The notes below the pieces were generated by a model, which was given only the letters and a program-made list of their open reading frames with translations, was not told where the DNA came from and ran no database searches. A stretch of 61,184 bases of DNA from CAZVFX01 sp964626565. Lineage in GTDB: Bacteria; Myxococcota_A; UBA9042; CAIXZC01. Position 1 is the stretch's first letter; each line of letters begins with the position of its first letter. The stretch covers positions 1 to 61,184 of the forward strand of contig CAZVFX010000028.1 of NCBI GenBank assembly GCA_964626565.1, read 5' to 3'. A program made the translations under genes and the position numbers. Below, piece by piece: positions 49,536 through 57,481 of this stretch.

Positions 49536-49541
49536 TGTCAA
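49536..49541 (-). promoter_or_regulatory. Consensus -35 box upstream of the AOR-Nuo operon
   Basis: A perfect TTGACA on the minus strand lies about 47 nt upstream of the operon start. A clear -10 at 17 bp is lacking (CAAATT), so only the -35 is supported. Confidence 0.3.
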
Positions 49542-49575
49542 GGATATTTGATTATTACCCGCACGCGAGAATGGG

Positions 49576-49581
49576 TATAAT
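49576..49581 (+). promoter_or_regulatory. -10 box of the C25 peptidase gene
   Basis: TATAAT lies 21 nt before ATG 49603, with GCAGGAGG between them. No good -35 is visible at normal spacing. Confidence 0.4.
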
Positions 49582-49602
49582 GCTCCCAAAGCAGGAGGCC
49601 AC

Positions 49603-51276
49603 ATGAGATTTTTACACCTTTGGGCGATTCTGACCATGGTGCTCGTTGGGTGCGATGGGCAGGTTGAGGATGTGGCGTCAGAAGTTGCGACTCCGGACGC
49701 ACAAGACATCGCGGTGACCGACGATCTGCCGCCCGTCGGCGAACTGCTGGTCGAAACCGGCGAAGAGGAGGCGGTCGAACTGCCCGAGCCCATCGACTAC
49801 CTGGTCATTGCCTCATCCGACTTGTTGGAAACGGCCGAGGCTTTCGCTCAGTACAGAGAGATCACGGGACACGTGACCTTCGTGGCCACAGTGCAATCGG
49901 CCATTGGCGGTTTGGCCGCACCCACCGACTCCATCATCGTCGACGAAATAACAGATTTTGTGCGTGGTCACTACAACAAGCGTAATCCGGACAAGCCGTT
50001 CTTCCTGCTCATTGTGGGAGACGCCGACGCTACGGACAATGACCCCGGAAAAACGGTTCCGGCGGGCATCTGGCCCGGCGGCTGGGAAGGGTGCCTGTCA
50101 GACAATTTCTACGCGGACATGGACGGAGACCATGTGCCCGACCTTGCCGTCGGTCGCATTCCGGTGCGAACCAATGCGGACGGCCTGCTGGTCCTTGACA
50201 AGATCAAGTTGCACGAGTCGGAGTACAAAGTGGGCCCGTGGAACCACAGGCTGCACGTGTATGCCGGGGAAGGGGGATTCGGTGACGATATCGACGTCTT
50301 TATCGAGAAGATAGCGCAGGAAGGGCTGGAGTCGGTTCCCTACGAATACGACCTTACTTTCGCGTACAACTCCCCTACCAGTACCTACTACTACACTCCG
50401 TTCGACGAGAAGGTTCTCGACCTGGTGACGGAAGGCGCGCTCCTCGTCACCTTCATGGGCCATGGCGGCGGGGAGTTGAACGTCCCGGACCTGTCGGATG
50501 TGGTGATGAAACACCGTCAGCCCATGTACGCATTTTTCGCCTGCGGCACCGGCGACTTCATCGGGGAGTGGGATTCCGAGCCGGAGCAGGTGATGAAGCA
50601 GGAGGGAGGCCCCATGGCCATGCTGGTGTCGCAAACCACGACTCACCCGTATGGCAACGCGGTCAACGCGTTGGAATTGGAGCCTGCAGTGCTGTACGAA
50701 CAGCCCGAGACATACGGGGAAGCGATTGTGAAAATGAAGTGGCGTTCTCTCTACAGCACCAACGCGCTAAGGGAGACCATAGACGCATTCGCTGTTATGT
50801 ACATGGACGGAGGGCAGGCCGAGATGGACGCGGTTATTCTCGACCACATGTACAGCTATAACCTGCTGGGTGACCCCGCTGTCCGCATCGGCTTCCCAAA
50901 GGGAAAAGTAGAACTTGCGGCAGGAGATGCCTACAAGGGCGCCGCACTGGATTTCTCGGGAACTATCGATAATCTGAATTCGGGAAGCGCCGAGGTGAGG
51001 CTGGTTTGCGAACGGGCCGGAATCATCCACGAACTGACTCCGGTTGAGAATCCTTCGGACCCTGCAAACGCGGCAACCATCCAGGACAACTGGAACAAGG
51101 CGATGGACCACAATGTAGCCACCGCCACGGTCGAGGTTTCCAGCGGCGCGTTCTCGGGCTCCATGACTGTCCCCCAGTCAACCGGCGTCGGTACTTACTT
51201 TCTTGTTGTTTACGCGCATGACGGGAGTACCGACGCAGTGGGATCGATTGAAGTGACAGTGAAGAAGGAGCCGTGA
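49603..51276 (+). CDS. Gingipain-like (peptidase C25) lipoprotein
   Basis: The 557-aa protein starts MRFLHLWAILTMVLVGCDG, a lipoprotein signal (LVGC, Cys 17). After an acidic linker, residues about 65-430 match the C25 caspase-like fold: DYLVIASSDLL, FFLLIVGDAD, SDNFYADMDGDHVPDLAVGRIPVRT, then the catalytic His in FMGHGGGELN and Cys in FFACGTGDF. The last 110 residues are an Ig-like beta-sandwich. Gingipain-type cysteine peptidases degrade host or prey proteins; here it would be lipid-anchored. AGGAGG precedes the ATG. It is divergent from the oxidoreductase operon. Confidence 0.9.
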   Translation: MRFLHLWAILTMVLVGCDGQVEDVASEVATPDAQDIAVTDDLPPVGELLVETGEEEAVELPEPIDYLVIASSDLLETAEAFAQYREITGHVTFVATVQSAIGGLAAPTDSIIVDEITDFVRGHYNKRNPDKPFFLLIVGDADATDNDPGKTVPAGIWPGGWEGCLSDNFYADMDGDHVPDLAVGRIPVRTNADGLLVLDKIKLHESEYKVGPWNHRLHVYAGEGGFGDDIDVFIEKIAQEGLESVPYEYDLTFAYNSPTSTYYYTPFDEKVLDLVTEGALLVTFMGHGGGELNVPDLSDVVMKHRQPMYAFFACGTGDFIGEWDSEPEQVMKQEGGPMAMLVSQTTTHPYGNAVNALELEPAVLYEQPETYGEAIVKMKWRSLYSTNALRETIDAFAVMYMDGGQAEMDAVILDHMYSYNLLGDPAVRIGFPKGKVELAAGDAYKGAALDFSGTIDNLNSGSAEVRLVCERAGIIHELTPVENPSDPANAATIQDNWNKAMDHNVATATVEVSSGAFSGSMTVPQSTGVGTYFLVVYAHDGSTDAVGSIEVTVKKEP

Positions 51277-51280
51277 TCGC

Positions 51281-52027
51281 ATGGGTGCGGGGAAAGACAT
51301 GACGACTGCAGGAATCGTAATTATCGGCAACGAAATTCTGTCGGGTGCGGTGGCCGATGCCAACACGGGATATCTGGCTCAGGAGTTGTTCGCCCGGGGG
51401 GTGTCATTGCGGGAGGTTGCCGTCGTTCCGGACGACCTGGAAACCATAGCCGGCAAGGTCTCTGATTTCTCCGCCCGCTTCGACGTGGTTTTCACCACGG
51501 GCGGAATCGGGCCGACCCATGATGACGTTACGTTTGCGGCGGTAGGTCTCGCGTTCAACCTCGGTCTTGAAGAGCATCCCGAGTTGGTCCGGATAGCCCG
51601 GTCGAAATTCAAACAAGGCTTGAACAACGCGGCTCGCAAGCTGACCATTGTACCGGCAACGGCTGAGCTGTTGCCGGGCGGGAGGTTCCTTTGGCCGCCC
51701 GTCAAAGTGAAGAATGTGGTGGTGCTGCCCGGCATCCCCGCGTTGATTCGAGCGCAGATGCCCGCCCTGGACAGGCTGCTTCCCGCCCGGAGATTCTACG
51801 TGGTCAGCAAGAAGTGTTACGTACATGAGGTCGAACTGGCGGCCGCCGCTGCCGGGACGGCCGCGGAATTCCCCGACGTCGAAGTAGGTTCCTATCCCAT
51901 TACCGAAACAGAAGATCGGCATATTCTGGTGAAATTCACCGGTAGTGATGAAGGGCGTGTCGCAGCCGCGGTTGCAGGCTTCGTCTCCCGGCTGCCCGAC
52001 CAGGTCTTTAGAAGTAGTACCAGATAG
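51281..52027 (+). CDS. MoCF/CinA-type molybdopterin-binding domain protein
   Basis: The 248-aa protein has the MoaB/MogA-like domain at about residues 10-170 (IVIIGNEILSGAVADANTGYLAQEL, FTTGGIGPTHDDVTFAAV, VVVLPGIPALI). TTGGIGPTHDD is the family signature. The amidase domain of CinA is absent, so it is the stand-alone N-terminal form. Its substrate may be a pterin or an ADP-ribose nucleotide. It lies 4 nt after the C25 peptidase gene, whose end carries AGGAG. A second ATG at 51299 would give a start at MTTAGIVIIG. It lies about 1.8 kb from the tungstopterin enzyme genes, which may be coincidence. Confidence 0.85.
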   Translation: MGAGKDMTTAGIVIIGNEILSGAVADANTGYLAQELFARGVSLREVAVVPDDLETIAGKVSDFSARFDVVFTTGGIGPTHDDVTFAAVGLAFNLGLEEHPELVRIARSKFKQGLNNAARKLTIVPATAELLPGGRFLWPPVKVKNVVVLPGIPALIRAQMPALDRLLPARRFYVVSKKCYVHEVELAAAAAGTAAEFPDVEVGSYPITETEDRHILVKFTGSDEGRVAAAVAGFVSRLPDQVFRSSTR

Positions 52028-53939
52028 TCTTGTAGTCCCTGATGTCCTCTCCCCTCTCCGCCAGTCGGATGAGGTAGTCATAGATGGACACGTCGGCGTA
52101 ATCGTAGGTCGGCACCGCGGTGATGTTCTTCTCCCACGGGTGGAACTCGTACACTCTCCTTCCATCGGGCCGAATCATGATGAGGCGGTGGTCCTGCCAG
52201 GAACCGAGCTGGTTCTTGCCCAGACGCGGTACATTAAACACCGCCTCGTCGGTGCGTTCCATGCCGGGAAAGAGGCGCGCCTCCTCCTTTCGCTCCTGAA
52301 GGAGCCTGGCGATGGGCACCCGGTAGTCATCGGTTTCTTCTTTCCCCTTCATGTTGAAAGTGTAGTAGGGGTCGACGCCGATGGCTCTCAGATCCCGGCG
52401 CAGCCTGGCGGTTTCGAACCGGCGGGAGTTGTCCATGGTGAAGACCTGCTGGTTATAGACGCCGATCCCCTGTCGCTTCACCCGCTGCACGGCCTGCATC
52501 GCTTCCGGGGTGATTTCGTACGAATGCATAAAGTGGGTAACCAGTGCAATTTCACGTTTTCCCGGCACGTGGAATTCGCCCAATAGTTGGGCCAGGTCTT
52601 CGGTCCAGCGCATGGGCATGACCACCGGTGTTCTGGTGCCCAGGCGTATGCGGCGGATGTGTTCCTTTTCGGACAGCCCATTCAGAATGTACCGAAGGGA
52701 ACTGTTCTTCATGACGCAGGGATCCCCGCCGGTGACGAGCACTTCTCCGACTTCGGGGTGATCGTCGAACCACGCCAGAGCCCTGTCCAGCTTCTCCAAT
52801 GAGGCCTTGGCCCGAGGATCCATGACGTCGTCGATTTCCCAGTTTCGCTGGCAATAGACGCAAATCTGGGCGCACGTGTTGAAAGGTTTTAAGATCGCGA
52901 TGCCCGGATAGCGCCTGGTGACCAGGTCGATGGGGGAGGTGTCCTGCTCTCCCATGAAGTCGAAGACGACCTCACGGTCCGCATTTTGCTTCAGCACGGC
53001 ATTTACGTAGTTGGGTGGCGGGATCACCTGGGCCCGTATGGCATGGTCATGGCGGCCGTTTGCCTGGCGGTCCATGAGGCTGAGGTAGTACGGGGTAATG
53101 CCGAAGGGCATGTTGGACCTGGCTGCTCTTCGGACCGCCTCCTTTTCCTCCTCGCCGAGCTCAATGAGGTTGAGCAGCGCGGCGGCATCACTGATTATGT
53201 TGCGAATTTGCCAGGCCGGGTCTTCCCAGTCGTCGGGCGTTCCGCCGAAATAGCGCAAGATCCGGTCCCTGTTGTCATGCCGGCGGCGAATAATTCGCTC
53301 GTCCAGACCACTGGGATAGTCGGCTAGCCTTCCGGTGGCCTCAGCCATCATGTGGTCGAGGGTCTTCGTCCTGGCGCTCGCTGCGCGCCGCCCCCGCAGG
53401 GGGGAATGCGCCTTCCCGACAACGTCATCGTCCTCGCTGTCCGGATAGAGACCTGAGCGGCCCGTGACGCCTCGAAACAGGTGAATGAACTCCATGAGGA
53501 ACCCGGAGGAGACTTTCTCTTCCTCTTCCTGTTCCTCCCCTTGCGCCAACTTCCAGAGGCATTCCAGGGCGGAGACGCCGGTACGGGCCTCATGCACAGG
53601 GCCGATAATGTTGCGCAGCGTGCGCAAACACTCATCGACGTTGGCCCTCTCCAGAGGGTGGAGTGCACAATCCAATTCCTGGGTCTCACGGGAAAGCCGA
53701 TCGAGGTAGGTGTAGAGCGCTTCGCGCGCCCCTTCCAGATCTTGGGCTTTGATCAGTAACTGGTAAATGTTCCGGTTGGACTGCCACAGACGATCCGCAA
53801 GCGCGGATGGGTCATGACTGAAAACAACTGAACATGACGACGCCGAGCTTGTCAGCGCGTCGTCCATGCTTGGTGCCTCTTGCTCGAAATGTGTGTTCTT
53901 TTTGCTGACGTCCTCCGAGGGCCTCGAGCCGTTCGGCAA
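52008..53939 (-). CDS. KamA-family radical SAM aminomutase with long N-terminal extension
   Basis: The 643-aa protein has the radical-SAM CxxxCxxC motif in NTCAQICVYCQRNWE and SAM-binding TGGDP. A lysine 2,3-aminomutase-like barrel spans about residues 260-560. Members move an amino group with SAM and PLP; this subfamily could act on lysine or glutamate, for example to make compatible solutes. About 200 extra residues precede the core, longer than classical enzymes of about 420-470 aa. The start is taken as TTG 53939 because the Shine-Dalgarno lies at the proper 8-nt spacing; an in-frame TTG 27 nt upstream would contain it. The 3' end overlaps the convergent MoCF gene by 20 nt. Confidence 0.85.
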   Translation of the reverse strand: MPNGSRPSEDVSKKNTHFEQEAPSMDDALTSSASSCSVVFSHDPSALADRLWQSNRNIYQLLIKAQDLEGAREALYTYLDRLSRETQELDCALHPLERANVDECLRTLRNIIGPVHEARTGVSALECLWKLAQGEEQEEEEKVSSGFLMEFIHLFRGVTGRSGLYPDSEDDDVVGKAHSPLRGRRAASARTKTLDHMMAEATGRLADYPSGLDERIIRRRHDNRDRILRYFGGTPDDWEDPAWQIRNIISDAAALLNLIELGEEEKEAVRRAARSNMPFGITPYYLSLMDRQANGRHDHAIRAQVIPPPNYVNAVLKQNADREVVFDFMGEQDTSPIDLVTRRYPGIAILKPFNTCAQICVYCQRNWEIDDVMDPRAKASLEKLDRALAWFDDHPEVGEVLVTGGDPCVMKNSSLRYILNGLSEKEHIRRIRLGTRTPVVMPMRWTEDLAQLLGEFHVPGKREIALVTHFMHSYEITPEAMQAVQRVKRQGIGVYNQQVFTMDNSRRFETARLRRDLRAIGVDPYYTFNMKGKEETDDYRVPIARLLQERKEEARLFPGMERTDEAVFNVPRLGKNQLGSWQDHRLIMIRPDGRRVYEFHPWEKNITAVPTYDYADVSIYDYLIRLAERGEDIRDYKTIWYYF

Positions 53940-53942
53940 TGT

Positions 53943-53955
53943 GATCACCTCCTTA
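53943..53955 (-). promoter_or_regulatory. Extended Shine-Dalgarno of the KamA gene
   Basis: The minus strand reads TAAGGAGGTGATC, which matches the full complement of the usual 16S rRNA 3' tail over 13 bases. The GGAGG core is 8 nt before a TTG start. The strong site compensates for a weak start codon or keeps initiation constant. Confidence 0.7.
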
Positions 53956-54131
53956 CCTGTTGTCAAAGTTCTAAACAGCGTTACTACCAGTTAACCAAGT
54001 TAATCTTATTAAGACCAAGCAAAAAGCGCCCCACGGTTGATTTCCGGCGGTTGGGAAGTTCCACGGATCACATGGGCGGCGTCCCTGAAAGTGCGCTGCC
54101 CGGAATCGTTTTCTCGTGGGAAAAATAACCC

Positions 54132-54159
54132 TTGCTCTCAAACCTCCGTTGCATATAAT
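54132..54159 (+). promoter_or_regulatory. Promoter of the aldolase gene
   Basis: TTGCTC (54132-54137), a 16-bp spacer and a perfect TATAAT (54154-54159) lie about 60 nt before ATG 54218. Confidence 0.5.
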
Positions 54160-54217
54160 TCCCGCGGCGAGAAGCTTTAGAATTCTTTCCAAATCAGCGA
54201 TCTCAAGGAGGAAGAGG

Positions 54218-55288
54218 ATGATTGATATTGGCGGCATTGCCGATCTGTTGGGGGATGAAGCGGAGCAGTTGTTGAACCACAAGTGCACCGCTATTCCAAA
54301 AGCGCAAATCCATGTTCCGGGGCCGGATTGGGTAGATCGCATCTTTCGCGATTCCGACCGGCCGATCCGGGTTCTGCGCAGCATCCAGCAACTGCTTGGT
54401 GCAGGGCGGTTGGGTGGTTCCGGGTACGTTTCGATTCTTCCCGTCGATCAAGGGATAGAGCATTCCGGGGGCGCCAGTTTCGCCCCGAACCCAATCTATT
54501 TCGATCCGGAGAACATCGTGAAGCTCGCCATCGAGGGCGGGTGCAACGGCGTCGCCTCCACTCTGGGAGTGTTGGGCTCCGTGGCCAGAAAGTATGCTCA
54601 TAAGATTCCCCTCATCCTGAAGTTCAACCACAACGAGCTGCTGACCTGCCCGAATACGTTCGACCAGGTGGAATTCGCGAGTATGGAGCAGGCCCGCGAC
54701 ATGGGCTGCGTTGCCGTGGGCGCCACCATCTACTTCGGTTCCGACGAGAGCAGCCGGCAGATCGTGGAGATCTCCGAGGCCTTTGAGATGGCCCACGACT
54801 GTGGTATGGCCACCATTTTGTGGTGCTATCTGCGGAATCCCTCCTTCAAGGCCGACGGCGTGGACTACCACGACAGTGCGGACCTCACCGGCCAGGCCAA
54901 TCACCTCGGCGCGACCATCGGTGCGGACATCATCAAGCAGAAGCAGCCCACCAGGAATTTCGGTTACAAGGCGATGAACAAGGACGGCTCATTCGGCAAG
55001 TTCAGCGAGAAGATCTACACCGACCTTACTACCGACAACCCCATCGACCTGACCCGCTACCAGGTGGCCAACAACTACATGGGGCGCATCGGCCTTATTA
55101 ACTCCGGGGGCGCTTCCGGCTCAAACGACCTCGCCCAGGCGGTTAAAACCGCGGTCATCAACAAGCGGGCGGGAGGCCTGGGCCTGATTTCCGGACGCAA
55201 GGCTTTCCAGAAAGAGATGAAGGTGGGCGTGGAACTTCTCAACGCGATCCAGGATGTCTATCTGAATAAGGAAGTTACGGTAGCCTAG
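54218..55288 (+). CDS. fbaB: Class I (DhnA/FbaB-type) fructose-bisphosphate aldolase
   Basis: The 356-aa protein belongs to the archaeal/DhnA aldolase group: ILPVDQGIEHSGGASFAPNP, FNHNELLTCPN, GCVAVGATIYFGS, and IGADIIKQKQP containing the Schiff-base lysine. It cleaves fructose 1,6-bisphosphate in glycolysis or makes it in gluconeogenesis. Length matches the roughly 350-aa subgroup. AAGGAGGAAGAGG precedes ATG 54218. It is monocistronic and convergent with the sigma-factor gene; the two stop codons share the bases CTAG. Confidence 0.93.
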   Translation: MIDIGGIADLLGDEAEQLLNHKCTAIPKAQIHVPGPDWVDRIFRDSDRPIRVLRSIQQLLGAGRLGGSGYVSILPVDQGIEHSGGASFAPNPIYFDPENIVKLAIEGGCNGVASTLGVLGSVARKYAHKIPLILKFNHNELLTCPNTFDQVEFASMEQARDMGCVAVGATIYFGSDESSRQIVEISEAFEMAHDCGMATILWCYLRNPSFKADGVDYHDSADLTGQANHLGATIGADIIKQKQPTRNFGYKAMNKDGSFGKFSEKIYTDLTTDNPIDLTRYQVANNYMGRIGLINSGGASGSNDLAQAVKTAVINKRAGGLGLISGRKAFQKEMKVGVELLNAIQDVYLNKEVTVA

Positions 55289-56187
55289 GCAGCAAGCAAT
55301 TCACTAACGTTGCAGGTTCCGGAAATAATGTCCTTCAGCTTCAGGAGGGCCCGGGCCTCGATCTGCCTGACTCTCTCCTTGGATACGCCCAGTTTTTCCC
55401 CCAGCTCCCGCAGTGTGCAGGGTTGTTGGGAAAGATGCCGCCCCATAACTATCTGGCGGTCTCGTTCCGGCAGCTCCTTCAACGCCCGCCAGATGTGCTT
55501 CTCCCGTTCCGCCTGGCACTGTTTCCTGGCGTACATGCCTTCCGCGTCGGAGTCGTTGCAGGTCAGCCGTTCGTGGATTGAAGGGCCGTCTTCCGCGTCG
55601 GCGTAGGCAGGTGCATCGAGGGAGGAGGCCCGCTGGAACACCCTTCTTTCCATGTCTTCCACGTCCTTTACGGTGCCGCCTACTTTTTCGGCCGTGACTT
55701 TGCGCTGGTTGTGCCTGCAAGCGCCTGCCGTGGTGACGACCTCAAGCCTCTTCTGGCTGCTTAGCAGGTGGTTGAACAGGCGTCGCTGAAGCTGGGTGGT
55801 CCCGATCTTCACGAGCGACCAGTTCTTAAGGATATATTCCTGTATGTAGGCTTTGATCCACCATACTGCATATGAGATGAGCCGGTGGCCCTTGGCCGGG
55901 TCGTAATTCCCTACCGCGCGGATGAGGCCGAGGTTGCCCTCTTGAACCAGGTCCAGCAGCCTGAACCCGTATTTGCGGTACTCCATCGCCACCTTGACCA
56001 CGAACCTGAGGTTGGACTTGACCAGTTTGTCTGCGTACTTCTGTTCCCGGGTTTCGATCCAGAGCGCCGCAATCCTGGTCTCTTCTTCAGCAGACAGGAT
56101 TGAAAAGCGGGATACGGAGCGGAAATACTCGGTGATGTTGTCCATTGGGCCGGCGTTCTTGTTCGCCACGTCGTTTATGCGGGTCAT
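55285..56187 (-). CDS. rpoH: RNA polymerase sigma factor, RpoH (sigma-32) type
   Basis: The 300-aa protein has sigma region 2 at about residues 40-110 (LVKSNLRFVVKVAMEYR, LLDLVQEGNLGLIRAV, YAVWWIKAYIQEYILKNW). The RpoH-like box follows (SLVKIGTTQLQRRLFNHLL). Region 4 is at the end (ELPERDRQIVMGRHL, TLRELGEKLGVSKERVRQIEARAL). It directs polymerase to heat-shock or similar stress promoters. GGAGGGAAGG precedes ATG 56187. Expanded RpoH-like families are frequent in this bacterial group, so a specialised stress is equally possible. Confidence 0.92.
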   Translation of the reverse strand: MTRINDVANKNAGPMDNITEYFRSVSRFSILSAEEETRIAALWIETREQKYADKLVKSNLRFVVKVAMEYRKYGFRLLDLVQEGNLGLIRAVGNYDPAKGHRLISYAVWWIKAYIQEYILKNWSLVKIGTTQLQRRLFNHLLSSQKRLEVVTTAGACRHNQRKVTAEKVGGTVKDVEDMERRVFQRASSLDAPAYADAEDGPSIHERLTCNDSDAEGMYARKQCQAEREKHIWRALKELPERDRQIVMGRHLSQQPCTLRELGEKLGVSKERVRQIEARALLKLKDIISGTCNVSELLAA

Positions 56188-56344
56188 CCTTCCCTCCTTC
56201 CGAAGCGTGTCAACTGCAACGTTCAATCGCCACCATCGGATAAAAGTCTACCTGCGCACAGAGGGCCCCGGTATCGGGAGATTCCTGAATGTGAGGGAAA
56301 AACGACCTTAAAGATCGAGGTTTTGCTTCTTCAAAGGTTGATTT

Positions 56345-56689
56345 CTAGTAGTTGAGGCATTCCTCGATGACGTCGCTGGTGACCCCGGGGCTCAAAAACA
56401 TGTTGCCCATTTCCAACGCCGTAACCGCCGCGGGCAGGTCGTCCGCCAACCGTTCGGTAAGGAGGTAGGCCGACGCGCCGGCCTTGAGGCATGCGAGAAC
56501 GAAATCGGTGTCGGTAGTTGCCGAAAGGACCATGACTTTCGCTGGGTCGGTAGCTGACAGCGCCTGTGCGATGGCAGACATGTCGTCTACATCCTCCACT
56601 ACATTCAAATCGGAAGAAGGGCCCAGGAGCGCGTAGAGCAACTCAACGGTCTGTTTGCAACTGTCAAAAACCAGTATTGTGTCCGGCAT
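56345..56689 (-). CDS. Receiver-like protein lacking the phospho-acceptor segment
   Basis: The 114-aa protein aligns with the receiver domain of the adjacent NarL-type regulator: N-terminal ILVFDSCKQTVELLYALL and C-terminal VLSATTDTDFVLACLKAGASAYLLTERLADD (given as parts) and FLSPGVT. About 25 residues that would include the beta-3 strand, the phosphorylated Asp and the following loop are missing. One residue of the acidic pair is replaced (FD in place of DD), and there is no DNA-binding domain. It cannot be phosphorylated in the usual way and may act as a protein-binding decoy, or it may be decaying. It is separated from the regulator by 141 nt. Confidence 0.7.
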   Translation of the reverse strand: MPDTILVFDSCKQTVELLYALLGPSSDLNVVEDVDDMSAIAQALSATDPAKVMVLSATTDTDFVLACLKAGASAYLLTERLADDLPAAVTALEMGNMFLSPGVTSDVIEECLNY

Positions 56690-56830
56690 TAATAACTCCT
56701 ATTCGCCGAGATCGCTCATGCTTGCGGCCCAACGCAAGAAAGGTAACTGTTGAATCCGATTTCAAGGGGTAAAAAAAACCAACATTTTCCTTCTGCTGCC
56801 GGCAGGACCCCAAAAGGGGGTGGGCGGTGG
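56690..56830 (-). terminator. Possible terminator between regulator and receiver-like gene
   Basis: On the minus strand, directly after the response-regulator stop, lie a GGGG/CCCC hairpin (56804-56820 region), a CTGCCGGCAG palindrome and, further on, a run of eight T (near 56768-56775). They are not placed as a classical stem followed by U tract, so confidence is low. Confidence 0.25.
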
Positions 56831-57481
56831 CTAGTCTGCGGTCGTGAGACCGTGGCGGATAGCATAGCGGGTGAGTCCCGCCACGGACCGAATATTGAGG
56901 CGTTCCATTATCCGCCCCTTGTGGGTCTCAATGGTCTTGGGGCTCAGGTGGAGCAGTGCGGCGATTTCCTTGATTGTGGAGCCTTCGGCGATGTACTGGA
57001 GCACCTCTCTTTCCCGTTCAGTGAGTTGGGAAAAGGCGGAATCGGGCAACTCGATGTCGGCCTCCAGGTAACCCTGAAGCACGATATCGGTGACCCCCGG
57101 ACTCAGGTACTTTCGACCGGCTGAAACAGCCCGAATAGCGTGGACCAGTTCATCGACAGCCCGCTCCTTCAGCAGGTATGCGGAAGCCCCGGCCCTGAGG
57201 GTCTCTACCACGTAGGCGCGTTCCAGGTGCATGGAGAGAATAATGACCCTGGCTTTGGGATGGTCAGCTCGCACCCGGATGGTGGCGTCGATGCCGTTCA
57301 ACCCGGGCATCGCGATGTCCATGATGACTACGTCCGGCTCCAGTTCCTCCACCACGGTCAACGCTTCGCGGCCGTCTCCGGCTTCGCCTACGACTTCAAA
57401 ATCAGCTTCTCTCGCTAACAAGGATTTGAGTCCTACGCGGACGATCTGGTGGTCGTCAACCAGGACGATTCTGGTGCTCAT
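56831..57481 (-). CDS. NarL/FixJ-type response regulator
   Basis: The 216-aa protein has a receiver domain at residues 1-120: acidic pair in VLVDDH (read VDDHQIVR), phospho-acceptor Asp in VVIMDIAMPGLNG, Lys in YLLKE. A LuxR/GerE helix-turn-helix lies at about 150-210 (LTEREREVLQYIAEGSTIKEIAALLHLS, IETHKGRIMERL). It is phosphorylated by the kinase encoded just upstream; the ATG overlaps the kinase stop (ATGA). Confidence 0.95.
   Translation of the reverse strand: MSTRIVLVDDHQIVRVGLKSLLAREADFEVVGEAGDGREALTVVEELEPDVVIMDIAMPGLNGIDATIRVRADHPKARVIILSMHLERAYVVETLRAGASAYLLKERAVDELVHAIRAVSAGRKYLSPGVTDIVLQGYLEADIELPDSAFSQLTEREREVLQYIAEGSTIKEIAALLHLSPKTIETHKGRIMERLNIRSVAGLTRYAIRHGLTTAD

Noticed and set aside
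53967..54131. Small gene or structured RNA between KamA and aldolase genes
   Set aside because: I see only promoter-like sequence and no frame with a ribosome binding site.
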